Shown here piece after piece: positions 14,995-23,838 of a stretch of 64,000 nucleotides of DNA. The stretch comes from Candidatus Villigracilis adiacens (GTDB taxonomy: Bacteria > Chloroflexota > Anaerolineae > Anaerolineales > Villigracilaceae), in contig JADJBU010000022.1 of NCBI GenBank assembly GCA_016703605.1, positions 558,001 to 622,000 of the forward strand. Reading direction: 5' to 3'. Position 1 is the stretch's first letter, and each line of letters starts with the position of its first letter. The notes beneath the pieces were generated by a model. That model was given only the letters and a program-made list of their open reading frames with translations, searched no databases and had not been told where the DNA came from. The translations under genes were made by a program, and so were the position numbers.

Positions 14995-16251
14995 TTATTC
15001 AGGCAGTTCGGCGGTAATGCCTTCAGCCCACCACTTCATACAAACGTCGATGGAACAGGGCAGACCGAATTCAGGGAACGCATCGAGGTCGACCTGCTGG
15101 AGGCTCTGACCTTCGGGCAAAACCACATTGCCCTGATTGTCGTTGATCGGTCCGGTAAAGACATCGAAGCGGTCGAACTCGCCGGCAAGCATCTGGGCGA
15201 GGATCGCATTGACTTCCTCGATCACCGCCGGATCAAGATCGGCGACGCCGGGCTGCATCTCCTGTCCTTCCATGAAGCCGAAAAGACCGAGAGCGCCCGT
15301 ATCGGCATCGAAATACTGCCAGCCGGGTTTGTACGTGCCAGCGATCACCTGTTCGGCGATCTCGGCATAGACGGGTCCCCAAACCCAGTACGGGGCGGTG
15401 AGACAGGCATCCACCTTGCAGGAACCGTACCAGTCATAGGTCACGCCCCATTTACCTTTTTCCTGGGCAACATCGGCAACGGCGGGGGTATCGGCGCCGG
15501 TGAACACAACCTGCGCCCCGGCGTCAAAGAGGGATGCAGCCGCTTCCTTCTCGATGATCGGGTCGTGCCAGGTGTTGATCCAGCGCACGTCCATCGTACA
15601 CTCGGGGCAGGTCTTCCTCATACCCAACGCAATGGCATTGCCAAGGCGGATTTCTTCGGGGATCGGGAAGGTCGCCATGTAACCGAGCTTCGGGTTGCCG
15701 TCGGCTTTGGCGCGCGCGCCAGCCAGCATACCAGCCAGGTACTTCATGTCTTCCATGGCGCCCATCAGGTTGCCAAAGTTGCTCTCATTGGAATTGATGC
15801 CGGTCAGGTGAATGAACATGACATCGGGAAATTCCTCAGCCACGGCAGCCATCGGATCGCCGAAACCAAAGGAGGTGCCGAAGATCAGGTTGAAACCCTT
15901 GCGGGCAAGGCTGCGGAAGACCTGTTCAGAATCAGCGCCTTCGGGAACGTTTTCAATATACGCGACGTGAACATTTTCGACGTTCTCTTCAACGTAGAGC
16001 AGGCCTTCATAATGAGCCTGCGACCAGCCGCCGTCGTCATGGGGTCCGATCAGGACCATGGCAACATTGAATTTACCGTCTTCGATCTCGGGAATTTGGA
16101 AACCACCCTCTTCGGAGGCAGCCTCCGTCCCGGCAGCCGCCTCGGTGGCAGCCGCTTCTTCCGTTGCGGCGGGTTCAGCGCCGCCACAGGCAGAAAGGAC
16201 CAGCATGAGTATCATCGCCAGAACGGCGAGACGAGCATATAACTTGCGCAT
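14995..16251 (-). CDS. BMP-family nucleoside-binding lipoprotein
   Basis: A 418-residue secreted lipoprotein. The signal peptide RLAVLAMILMLVLSACGG ends in a lipobox (LSAC), followed by an Ala/Glu/Thr-rich linker. The PBP1-like fold starts at KFNVAMVLIGPHDDGGWSQ, with GFNLIFGTSFGFGDPM and VFTGADTPAVADVAQEKG. PnrA/BmpA relatives bind purine nucleosides. The ATG at 16251 has GGAG upstream (AAAAAGGAGAAGAAGT). It is the first gene of the transporter operon and has a GntR-type site upstream at 16327. Confidence 0.92.
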   Translation of the reverse strand: MRKLYARLAVLAMILMLVLSACGGAEPAATEEAAATEAAAGTEAASEEGGFQIPEIEDGKFNVAMVLIGPHDDGGWSQAHYEGLLYVEENVENVHVAYIENVPEGADSEQVFRSLARKGFNLIFGTSFGFGDPMAAVAEEFPDVMFIHLTGINSNESNFGNLMGAMEDMKYLAGMLAGARAKADGNPKLGYMATFPIPEEIRLGNAIALGMRKTCPECTMDVRWINTWHDPIIEKEAAASLFDAGAQVVFTGADTPAVADVAQEKGKWGVTYDWYGSCKVDACLTAPYWVWGPVYAEIAEQVIAGTYKPGWQYFDADTGALGLFGFMEGQEMQPGVADLDPAVIEEVNAILAQMLAGEFDRFDVFTGPINDNQGNVVLPEGQSLQQVDLDAFPEFGLPCSIDVCMKWWAEGITAELPE

Positions 16252-16326
16252 ACTTCTTCTCCTTTTTGATAATGATTTTACGGACTTACCGGGCAGGATC
16301 AAATTTGCAGTTGAACCTCCTTTCAG

Positions 16327-16338
16327 TTGTCTATACAA
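16327..16338. promoter_or_regulatory. Candidate GntR/HutC operator upstream of the transporter
   Basis: TTGTCTATACAA is an inverted TTGT/ACAA site like those of HutC-subfamily regulators. It lies 76 bases upstream of the lipoprotein start. A similar site is at 27098-27108, and a HutC-like regulator is encoded at 23047-23763. Confidence 0.5.
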
Positions 16339-16371
16339 TTTTATCACATCGAAGAAAACGCCCGGCGACTG

Positions 16372-18384
16372 TTACGGGTTGCATTCAAATTTACTCCTCA
16401 CCCGTTCCAGCGCCGAAACCCGCTCTGCGGAACTCTCTGTCTCGCGCTCGATCCGGTCCCACAACCGGCACAGCAATGGACCCATATAAGTTTTAGACAC
16501 CCTGTATGACTCCTCAGACAATTCTACCGCTTTTTCCCAATCATCCGTGTGAGCATATCCCTCGACATAAACAAAACGCTCCACCGGGTCGTTGGGCGTA
16601 TCGTTCAAGGCAAAGGCAAAATCGGCAATGCGGATGACCTCCTCCCAATCCTTTTTCTGACGGGCGAGTTCTGCCTGCGCGAAATACCCGCACCAATCTG
16701 ATTCAACGCCCCGGTAAAGCGGACCCGGTAACTGGTTCTGTTTCTCGAACAGGATCACACGCTGATTCGAATAACGCGCAACATCGCGCACGGCAGGCGG
16801 AAGGAGTTTGTTATCCGCCTCCACTTCAGCATCTACAACGCGGAAACAGCCCGGCGGCTCGAAGTGGACGACAAGAATGTTATCGGTGTTTCCATAAAAT
16901 GTCGGACCGATGTAATACAACTGGTGGTCCAACCCCGGCTCGACGCTGGGCAAGGTTTTGCCGACCCGAATGGAGGCAAAGTACAGCATGGCAACCATCT
17001 CGCCGGGCGGACTGTAGATCCAGTTTAAGGGACCCGTCAGCGAATTGTCAGAGTAATATGTCACAGGAATGTCATTGGCAAGGATGATCGTCCCCTCTTT
17101 CAAGGCGGGGATGCGCGCGCTCATTTGCGTGAATAATTCCTGCTGGGTCAGCCAGTCGCTGCGGTAGATTTCCTCCAGCCGGAAGTGACGGCTGCCCGCA
17201 AAGCCGATGAGCAGGGCGACGAGGATCATTTGAGTCCGCGCGTTTTTGATCAGCGCGATCATGCAAGCCAGAAGGATGCTCGACCCAAGCATGAACGGCA
17301 GCATGAAGCGGTCAATGGAGAAGTTGAATTGCGGGACGATGCCGATGATCCAGACCGAGCCGCCGGAGAGGAACCAAAACGCCAGCCCAAGCCAGCCAGC
17401 CTGGCGGGTAAAATCGCGGTCGTCCGAAGAATCCGCTTTGAAGGCGAAGAGATAAATTCCGGTGAGGAAAATGCCCGAGAATAACAGGACCAGCATCAAC
17501 GTCAGCGTGAGCGGACCGAAGCCGGAGGTTCCAATGGTGAGAAAAGGCAAAATCCACGATTCAAATACGGTGCGCCAGAAACTGATCAGGATTTGATTCA
17601 GGAAGAACAAGGTCCCGGTGAAAATATCCTCCTTCAATTTATCCAGAAGGACGAAGGGGTAACTGGCGTTTTGGAATTCAAAGAAGAAGGTGCGCCAGAG
17701 GGTGATGCCGAGAAAGATAAAAAGATAGGGCAGAAAATAGAGAAGCGATTTTTTCGCGCGTTCCTTGAAACCGCCGGGGAATAGTTGAAAGAAAGCGACT
17801 ACCAGCCCGAATTCGACAAAGTAAAAATACTCCATCGTCAGGAAGTTGACGGCGGCAAGTAAATAAGATGCTGTGAAATAAACCCAGCGGCGTTTTTCAT
17901 CTTGAATTGCGCGAATGGCGAGATACATGGAAAGCAGGAATGCCGACAACACGATGTAGAAGTGGCTGTACATCATGGCGATGAATTGCTGACCCATGCC
18001 GGGGTGAACAAGGAAAAATAAACCAGCCCACAACGCGGGTTTGGGGTGCTGTGGATATAACGCGCGGAGAATCTTCCAAAGCAAAACCGCCGTGACCCAG
18101 CGCAGAAGAATGGCGAGCAACTGCCACGCCCACGGGTTGGGACCGATGACGGGCATGGTCAGTTGATAGATCATGCCCCAGAACGGGCGGCTGGTGGTGA
18201 AGGTTTTTGTGAGCATGGCGGGACCCAGCCGGTAATAGATCCACGCCCAGGGGAATTCATCCCAGTAAAAGCCGCGCTGCCAGAAGAAGAGTCCGTAGGT
18301 CAGCGCGGCGATGAACAGCAAAAACCAGACCGTGCTACGCGGTGTGAAGGTGATGGTATTCAGGCGGTCGGTGAGTTTTTTCAT
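16372..18384 (-). CDS. Polytopic membrane protein, unknown function
   Basis: A 670-residue protein. About residues 15-410 hold roughly ten hydrophobic helices; an early loop has GFYWDEFPWAWIYYR, reminiscent of the acidic first loop of GT-C glycosyltransferases (PMT/ArnT type). Residues about 430-670 are soluble, and the last part (QAELARQKKDWEEVIRIADF onward) looks like TPR helices. The start at 18384 avoids a GC-rich leader. It lies between the carbamate kinase gene (48 bases) and the transporter operon on the same strand, but nothing ties it to purine metabolism. A glycosyltransferase role is possible but unproved. Confidence 0.7.
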   Translation of the reverse strand: MKKLTDRLNTITFTPRSTVWFLLFIAALTYGLFFWQRGFYWDEFPWAWIYYRLGPAMLTKTFTTSRPFWGMIYQLTMPVIGPNPWAWQLLAILLRWVTAVLLWKILRALYPQHPKPALWAGLFFLVHPGMGQQFIAMMYSHFYIVLSAFLLSMYLAIRAIQDEKRRWVYFTASYLLAAVNFLTMEYFYFVEFGLVVAFFQLFPGGFKERAKKSLLYFLPYLFIFLGITLWRTFFFEFQNASYPFVLLDKLKEDIFTGTLFFLNQILISFWRTVFESWILPFLTIGTSGFGPLTLTLMLVLLFSGIFLTGIYLFAFKADSSDDRDFTRQAGWLGLAFWFLSGGSVWIIGIVPQFNFSIDRFMLPFMLGSSILLACMIALIKNARTQMILVALLIGFAGSRHFRLEEIYRSDWLTQQELFTQMSARIPALKEGTIILANDIPVTYYSDNSLTGPLNWIYSPPGEMVAMLYFASIRVGKTLPSVEPGLDHQLYYIGPTFYGNTDNILVVHFEPPGCFRVVDAEVEADNKLLPPAVRDVARYSNQRVILFEKQNQLPGPLYRGVESDWCGYFAQAELARQKKDWEEVIRIADFAFALNDTPNDPVERFVYVEGYAHTDDWEKAVELSEESYRVSKTYMGPLLCRLWDRIERETESSAERVSALERVRSKFECNP

Positions 18385-18432
18385 TGCAATCAATACGCGG
18401 AATCCCCCCGCCGGGGACGGCGGAGGGCGCAA

Positions 18433-19389
18433 TTATGGGACGATATGCGTGCCGGTCTCGCCTTTGAGGGCGCGCCCAATGCTTTCGGGGTTGGTGATGA
18501 GCGCCTCTTTGCCGCCGTTTTCGAGATACCAGATGGCGGCTTGAATTTTGGGAGCCATCGAGCCTTTGGCGAAGTGGATGCCTTCATCGAGATAGGCTTT
18601 GGCTTCGGCGACGGTCATTTTATCGAGCCATTTCTGTTCGGGCTTGCCAAAGTTGACGGCGACTTTTTCGACGGCGGTGGCGATCAGGAACAAATCCGCT
18701 TTGAGAGATTGAGCCAGAAGCGACGACGCGAAATCCTTGTCAATCACTGCCGCCGTGCCGATCAGTTCGCCGTCGCCGCGGTCAATGACGGGAATCCCGC
18801 CGCCGCCGACGGTGATGACGATCTGCCCCGCGTCAATCAGGGTTTTGACCGCGTCGAATTCGATGATCTCCTTCGGCAGGGGCGAGGCGACCACGCGCCT
18901 CCATCCGCGCCCGGCATCTTCGACGACCGACCAGCCCATTTCCTTCTCGCGGCGTTTGGCTTCGGCTTCGTCCATGAACGAGCCGATGGGTTTGGTCGGT
19001 TTCTTGAAAGCGGGGTCGTTCTTGTCCACCAGCATTTGGGTTACAACGGTGGCGGCTTTGCGTTCGATCTTGCGCTTGAAGAACTCGTTGCGAAGCGCCT
19101 GCTGGAATTCGTAGCCGATGGCGCCCTGCGAATCCGCGCCGCAGACATCGAGCGGGACTTCATGCATCCCTTCGGCTTTGGCTGCGATCTCGGAGCGGCG
19201 CAGAATGAAGCCCACCTGCGGTCCGTTGCCGTGCCCGATGGCGACATTCCAACCGGCTGCGATCATATCGGTAATATGCACGGCGGTTTCCCGAAGCGCC
19301 ACTTCCTGGTCTTCGACGGTGACGCGTTTGTCATCCTTGATCAATGCGTTGCCGCCCACGGCGACGACTGCGAGTTTGGGGTTGGTCAT
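18433..19389 (-). CDS. arcC: Carbamate kinase
   Basis: A 318-residue amino-acid-kinase fold enzyme making ATP from carbamoyl phosphate and ADP, releasing carbamate (CO2 plus NH3). It shows VVAVGGNALI at the N-terminus, GWNVAIGHGNGPQVG, ITVGGGGIPVI, the lysine-containing IDKDFASSLLA and FAKGSMAPKIQAA. Length and motifs match ArcC/YqeA. AGGAG precedes the ATG. In the context of a YgeW-type carbamoyltransferase 0.65 kb upstream, it would harvest energy from carbamoyl phosphate produced during purine-ring breakdown. Confidence 0.93.
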   Translation of the reverse strand: MTNPKLAVVAVGGNALIKDDKRVTVEDQEVALRETAVHITDMIAAGWNVAIGHGNGPQVGFILRRSEIAAKAEGMHEVPLDVCGADSQGAIGYEFQQALRNEFFKRKIERKAATVVTQMLVDKNDPAFKKPTKPIGSFMDEAEAKRREKEMGWSVVEDAGRGWRRVVASPLPKEIIEFDAVKTLIDAGQIVITVGGGGIPVIDRGDGELIGTAAVIDKDFASSLLAQSLKADLFLIATAVEKVAVNFGKPEQKWLDKMTVAEAKAYLDEGIHFAKGSMAPKIQAAIWYLENGGKEALITNPESIGRALKGETGTHIVP

Positions 19390-19406
19390 GTGATCTCCTG
19401 GTTATA

Positions 19407-19474
19407 AAGTAGACAAGTAGACAAGTAGACAAGTAGACAAGTAGACAAGTAGACAAGTAGACAAGTAGACAAGT
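19407..19474. repeat. Microsatellite, 8 copies of AAGTAGAC
   Basis: Eight exact tandem copies of the 8-mer AAGTAGAC, plus a partial ninth, fill the gap before the four-helix-bundle gene. The complementary motif (CTTGTCTACTT) recurs on the other side of that gene at about 20012-20038. Confidence 0.9.
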
Positions 19475-19486
19475 CTGGAAGACTAT

Positions 19487-19993
19487 TTACTGGCTCTCGT
19501 TACCTGGTTCAGGCTTTTCGTCCTCATCGCTTGCAAGGTATTCAACTGAATCTTCGCGCACGGCTTTATCGCCGTACTCCTGCGCGCCAGTGCGCTGACG
19601 TTTTACATATGTCATATAGCCGTTCAAGGTTTGTTCGGTCTCGCGAATCAAGTTGTAAAGCCGTTCGAACATCGCCTGGTCAACATAACCGAGAATTTTG
19701 GCGTGAATGAGATGAGACAGTGTCTCGTTCAATTCTCCTCGCGCGATGGAGTACTTGTACAGGCTGTCCAGATAATGATAGCGCCCATATCCTTCCGCAA
19801 TATTTGCGCTGACACTTTTTGAGGAACGCCGAACTTGAACGGCAAGGTCATACTTCTCTTCCGGGGGCAGAAGTTTGATCATATCCCGAATACCAATTAC
19901 GATATACAGCGAAAGTTTGTAGCATTCCAAATCTTCAAAACCACGCCTGCCCGGTTGACCGGGCGATTGGTATAAAGGCTTTCTCTCACTCAC
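19487..19993 (-). CDS. Four-helix-bundle protein (S23/IVP-like)
   Basis: A 168-residue protein of the four-helix-bundle family once named after 23S rRNA intervening-sequence proteins. Typical sequences are FEDLECYKLSLYIVIGIRDM, the basic QVRRSSKSVSANIAEGYGR and ARGELNETLSHL. Members are found in many environmental genomes, often as single insertions, and their function is unsettled. The last 35 residues are hydrophilic. It interrupts the carbamate kinase / carbamoyltransferase pair and is bordered on both sides by GTAGACAA-type repeats, so it looks like an insertion in the operon. Confidence 0.85.
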   Translation of the reverse strand: MSERKPLYQSPGQPGRRGFEDLECYKLSLYIVIGIRDMIKLLPPEEKYDLAVQVRRSSKSVSANIAEGYGRYHYLDSLYKYSIARGELNETLSHLIHAKILGYVDQAMFERLYNLIRETEQTLNGYMTYVKRQRTGAQEYGDKAVREDSVEYLASDEDEKPEPGNESQ

Positions 19994-20047
19994 GTCCGCC
20001 GCCTTACTTCCTTGTCTACTTGTTCCTTGTCTACTTATTTTCTGCTC

Positions 20048-21028
20048 CTACCCCATCGTCAACGCCATCACCGCCTTCTGGGCGTGGAGGCGGTTTTCGG
20101 CTTCGTCGTAGACAACGGAGTGCGGACCGTCAATTACGCCGTCGGTCACTTCCAGTCCGCGGTCGGCGGGCAGGCAGTGCATGTAGATGGAATCGTCCTT
20201 GGTCAACTTCATGCGGCGTTCGTCAGTGATCCATGATTTATATTTCTCGATCAACGCCTTGCCTTCCTCCTTGCCGGTGGTGGTGAGCATGGGACCCCAA
20301 CTCTTGGGATAGACCACGTCGGCGTCCTTGAAGGCTTCGTCCATGTTATCGGTGACGTCGAAGCCAACGCCGTACTTCTTGGCATTGTCTTTTGCCTGCT
20401 GCATGATGTCGGGCATGAGTTTAAACTCCGGCGGGTGAGCCAGCACCACGTCGCAGCCGAAGCGGGTCATTTGCAGAATCAGGGATTGGGGAACCGAAAT
20501 CGGCTTGGAATACGAAGCGGCATACGCCCACGACACGACGACCTTCTTCTTTTTGAGGTCGCGCCCCTTCTTTTCCTGAATCGTCATCAGGTCGGCGAGA
20601 CACTGGAAGGGATGATACACATCGCATTGCATGTTGAGAATCGGCACGCGGCTGGCTTTGGCGACATCGTTGATGTACGAATTGCCGAAGTTCCAGTCAC
20701 ATTGGCGGATGGCGATGCCGTCGAAGTAGCGCCCGAAGATTTCGCCGATCTCCTTCGCCGTGTCGCCGTGCGAGATTTGCGTCGTCTCGCTGTCAATGAA
20801 CGCGGCGTGACCGCCCAACTGCGCCATGCCCGCTTCGAACGATCCGCGCGTGCGGGTGGAGGTGAAGAAGAACAACATGGCGAGGGTTTTATTGTCCAGG
20901 TACGCGTGGGGCTGCCCCAGCGCGCGCTTGCGTTTCAGGTCCCAAGCCACGTCTAAAACGGTTTCGACTTCCTCTTTCGAGAAGTCGAGGTCGCCGATGA
21001 AATCGCGACCGCGAAAATTTGTTTGCAT
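20048..21028 (-). CDS. ygeW: YgeW-type (knotted) carbamoyltransferase
   Basis: A 326-residue transcarbamylase. The carbamoyl-phosphate site is FTSTRTRGSFE; the substrate side shows CDVYHPFQCLADLMTI, and HCLPADRG is near the C-terminus. The central SYSKPISVPQSLILQMTRFG and VVYPKSWGPM resemble YgeW and acetylornithine-type enzymes (trefoil-knotted fold) rather than classic ornithine carbamoyltransferase. In the YgeW setting the enzyme is thought to release carbamoyl phosphate from a ureido compound in purine-ring breakdown; carbamate kinase is nearby. AAGGAG precedes the ATG. An ordinary OTC role is the alternative. Confidence 0.85.
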   Translation of the reverse strand: MQTNFRGRDFIGDLDFSKEEVETVLDVAWDLKRKRALGQPHAYLDNKTLAMLFFFTSTRTRGSFEAGMAQLGGHAAFIDSETTQISHGDTAKEIGEIFGRYFDGIAIRQCDWNFGNSYINDVAKASRVPILNMQCDVYHPFQCLADLMTIQEKKGRDLKKKKVVVSWAYAASYSKPISVPQSLILQMTRFGCDVVLAHPPEFKLMPDIMQQAKDNAKKYGVGFDVTDNMDEAFKDADVVYPKSWGPMLTTTGKEEGKALIEKYKSWITDERRMKLTKDDSIYMHCLPADRGLEVTDGVIDGPHSVVYDEAENRLHAQKAVMALTMG

Positions 21029-21062
21029 ACTTTCGTCTCCTTGTTTGCTTAAACTTGATTTT

Positions 21063-21587
21063 TTATTTTTTCACGCGCAACACTTCGCCGCGCGCAAATC
21101 GCCCATCGTCCCAAAAGAGGCGGGCGCCTTCGCAATAATCCACCGCCTCGCCCCAGGATGAAAAATCCGTTTCGGGCAGGCAGGCGGTCACGCCCAGTTC
21201 CACCACGCCGCCGTGGGCGATCATCAGCGCCGAGCCGTTCTCCGGGATGCGACTCAGGACTTCGACGTAGTAATCCATGAGTTGATAGGCGTACCGCGCC
21301 GCCGCGCCATCCTGTTTGACGATTTCGGAGAAATGGAAGAACGGCATGGGCCACGGCGCCTCTCTCTCGACTTTGGGACCGTACGTGTTCATCAGGTCGT
21401 TTTGCCCGCTGACGGCGAAACCCATTGCGATGGCGGTTTCGTACGCGCGCGACAAAGTGGATGTTGCCACAAAGTCGAAGGGACCGATTCCCTGCCCGAC
21501 CTTGCGCGCCAGCGAAACGCCTTTTTGATTTAAATGGTCGCCGCCGGAATCGCGGATGGAGTGTCTTCTTACCTCTAAAATTTTCAC
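21063..21587 (-). CDS. Histidine phosphatase family protein (variant RHS motif)
   Basis: A 174-residue phosphoglycerate-mutase-like protein. The usual RHG is VRRHSIRDSGGDHLNQKG; later residues STLSRAYETA and the second catalytic histidine in LMIAHGGVVE are present. The Gly-to-Ser change after the nucleophile histidine is tolerated in some members. The partner reaction in this locus is unknown. It lies 15 bases from the YgeY-like gene and so is probably co-transcribed. Confidence 0.82.
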   Translation of the reverse strand: MKILEVRRHSIRDSGGDHLNQKGVSLARKVGQGIGPFDFVATSTLSRAYETAIAMGFAVSGQNDLMNTYGPKVEREAPWPMPFFHFSEIVKQDGAAARYAYQLMDYYVEVLSRIPENGSALMIAHGGVVELGVTACLPETDFSSWGEAVDYCEGARLFWDDGRFARGEVLRVKK

Positions 21588-21601
21588 TGTTGAATCTCAA
21601 A

Positions 21602-22801
21602 CTACTTGATCAGGCTCGGCAAAATGGCGTAAAACTCCGTCGCCTTGACCATGTCGTCCAGCGACACAGAATCGTTGACGGTGTGCGCCGTCTCTTCATC
21701 GCCGGGACCAAAGCCAATGGACGGAATCCCCGCCTTGCCCGCCCAGTAGATTCCATTCGTGGAGAAATTCCACTTGCCGGGTTTCGCCTCTGGCAGACCA
21801 ATGAGTTGCCGCGCCTCCTGCCCAGCCTGCACCAGCGGATGACCTTCCTCATACGCCCACGCCGGGAAGTATTTATCCACAGGGAAGACAAAACCGGTGT
21901 AGGACGGTTCGTCGTAGAACAGTTCTTCGAGTTTGACCGTGTCCTTGAACTCGGCGGGGATCAAATCCTCGACCTGTTTCTTGACGGCTTCCTTCGTCTC
22001 GCCGAAGGTCATGCGGCGGTCAATGTAAATGATGGCTTCATCGGGAACCGCATTGATGGACGGGGTCTTGACATGCATATCGCTAACCGTGATCTTGCCG
22101 TGACCGAGAAATTCATGGTCACCCAGTTTCGGCTCCAGGTCGCGGATGCCCGCAATGACCGGCAGTAATTTGTAAATGGCATTGTCGCCGAGATGATTAC
22201 TCGCCGCATGAGCCGACTTGCCCTTTGCCGTCACCTTCATTTCAAGGCGTCCCTTGTGGCCGCGATAGACCAGCATCTTGGTCGGCTCGCCGATGACGAC
22301 AAAATCGGGCTTGACCTTCGGGTCCACTTCCACAAAGGTGTTCGGGGCGATGCCATCGCACCATTCTTCCATATTGCCAAAATAGTAAGCCGTCCAACCG
22401 TCAAGCAGGCCGAGGTCGCGCGCAATCGCCAGACCGTAGATCATGCCGGGAGTGCTGTTCTTCTCGTCGCAGGCGCCGCGGGCGTAAAGAAAGCCATCCT
22501 CGACCTTCCCCTGGAACGGGTCCCACTGCCAGGAAGCGGGGTCGCCGATCCCGACCGTATCAATATGCGAATCGAAAACGATAACTTTTTTACCGTTACC
22601 AATGCGCCCGATGGTATTGCCCATCTTGTCGTAGCGAATCTCATCGTAGCCGAGCTTCTTCATCTCGTCCTGAATGCGCTTGCCGACCTCGCCGATCTGC
22701 GACTCCATCGAAGGGATGGCGACGATCTCGCGCATAAACTTTATGATGTCTTCGCGCGCCGCCTCCACCCGTTTTTGAATTTCTTTTGCCTTATCTGTCA
22801 T
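21602..22801 (-). CDS. ygeY: M20 family metallohydrolase, YgeY-like
   Basis: A 399-residue M20 peptidase-fold hydrolase. Metal ligands are in VFDSHIDTVGIGD, ARGACDEKN and GNMEEWCDGIAPNT; the dimerisation domain begins KGKSAHAASNHLGDNA, and ETAHTVNDSVSLDDM near the C-terminus supplies the last histidine. The EEWCDG variant and overall length match the YgeY group, a hydrolase linked with selenium-dependent hydroxylases and purine breakdown in enterobacteria and clostridia. The neighbours carbamate kinase, YgeW and xanthine dehydrogenase support that reading. Confidence 0.88.
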   Translation of the reverse strand: MTDKAKEIQKRVEAAREDIIKFMREIVAIPSMESQIGEVGKRIQDEMKKLGYDEIRYDKMGNTIGRIGNGKKVIVFDSHIDTVGIGDPASWQWDPFQGKVEDGFLYARGACDEKNSTPGMIYGLAIARDLGLLDGWTAYYFGNMEEWCDGIAPNTFVEVDPKVKPDFVVIGEPTKMLVYRGHKGRLEMKVTAKGKSAHAASNHLGDNAIYKLLPVIAGIRDLEPKLGDHEFLGHGKITVSDMHVKTPSINAVPDEAIIYIDRRMTFGETKEAVKKQVEDLIPAEFKDTVKLEELFYDEPSYTGFVFPVDKYFPAWAYEEGHPLVQAGQEARQLIGLPEAKPGKWNFSTNGIYWAGKAGIPSIGFGPGDEETAHTVNDSVSLDDMVKATEFYAILPSLIK

Positions 22802-22845
22802 TTTTTCTCCTTTTTGCCACAGAGCGCACAGAGGGCTCTGAGATT

Positions 22846-23007
22846 TTATATAACGAACCGCTTGATGCCGTCCTTGAGAAGTTTGAAATTGAAGTTGATC
22901 AACAAACCCGGTCCCAGTGTCTTATGGACTTCAATCGCGCAAGCGATTATCCGGCGTGTCAATGGATCGTCCGCTTTAACACCAGGTTTGGATGAAAAAT
23001 CAACCAT
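22846..23007 (-). pseudogene. GxxExxY protein remnant with internal deletion
   Basis: A 53-residue frame reads RRIIACAIEVHKTLGPG joined directly to LLINFNFKLLKDGIKRFVI. In full GxxExxY proteins (about 125 residues) these are the N-terminal helix and the very C-terminus, so about 70 codons are missing in frame. The flanks carry CCACAGAG (22817) and CTCTGTG/CTGTGG (23030-23042) sequences, the inverted pair that often borders this family in such genomes. The short frame itself is open. Confidence 0.8.
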
Positions 23008-23046
23008 CGCTTAACTTCCTCAAAACCTCTGTGCTGTCTGTGGCAA

Positions 23047-23763
23047 TTATGAACTTCCCACCCGCCGCACGATATGGAAGTGGAAATACCCGGGGATGAA
23101 ATAACTCAGCGAATAATCCACGGGTTTACCCTCGGTGTTGAACAACTGGGCGTGGAAGTGAAGCAGCACATCGCCGCGCTGGATCTCCAGCGGTTTCGCC
23201 ACGTCCGCGGTTGCGCCGATGGCGGAGACGTCTGCCCGGGAGGAGGTCAACGGGTCGCCGCGCTCGATCAAATAGTCCAGCACCGAGCCGTGAAAATCGG
23301 CGGGCAAATCCCTGGGGTGGAGCAAATCCTCGGGCAGGATATCCACAAGATATGCAACGGGGCGACTCTCGGCGCGGATGACGCGGCGCACACGGGTCAG
23401 CCGCGTTCCTTTGGCAAGGTTCAACGCCCCGGCAATTTCGTCGTCTGCCTGAATCGATTCGACCGCCAGGTCGCTGACCGACATCTCCAGCCCCATGCGC
23501 CTCGCAATCGTATCGAGGCTTTCCAACACTTCGAGACCGCCATCCAACGCCTGCACCTTCCCCACCACGAACGTCCCCGACCCCTGCCTGCGACGGATGA
23601 GCCCCTGCGTTTCAAAGGAACGCATTGCCTCGCGCAGAGTGGCGCGCGACACGCCGAGTTGCTTTGCCAGGTCCGGCTCGGAGGGCAGGCGTTGACCTGC
23701 CGGGGTTTTATTGATCAATGTGGCAAGGTCTGCCTGCAATCGTTGAAACGGAAAATTAGCCAT
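23047..23763 (-). CDS. GntR family transcriptional regulator (HutC/UTRA type)
   Basis: A 238-residue regulator. Residues 1-68 are the winged helix, with RLPSEPDLAKQLGVSRATLR and TQGLIRRRQGSGTFVV; the C-terminal UTRA effector domain covers about 95-235 (VRRVIRAESRPVAYLVDILP, ending YFIPGYFHFHIVRRVG). It sits between the adenine deaminase and YgeY genes and most likely senses a purine or pathway intermediate. Candidate TTGTC/GACAA sites are found ahead of the nucleoside transporter (16327) and the first gene of the locus (27098). Confidence 0.9.
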   Translation of the reverse strand: MANFPFQRLQADLATLINKTPAGQRLPSEPDLAKQLGVSRATLREAMRSFETQGLIRRRQGSGTFVVGKVQALDGGLEVLESLDTIARRMGLEMSVSDLAVESIQADDEIAGALNLAKGTRLTRVRRVIRAESRPVAYLVDILPEDLLHPRDLPADFHGSVLDYLIERGDPLTSSRADVSAIGATADVAKPLEIQRGDVLLHFHAQLFNTEGKPVDYSLSYFIPGYFHFHIVRRVGSS

Positions 23764-23838
23764 GGGTTCTCTTTTCGCAATCTTCTGCTCAAGGCGGCGT
23801 CCCCGCCGCCGGGGACGGCAGCGGGAGCAGCCAATTTT

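Noticed and set aside
18163..19407. Long plus-strand ORF opposite carbamate kinase
   Set aside because: It is an antisense shadow of the carbamate kinase and neighbour genes; no family motifs.
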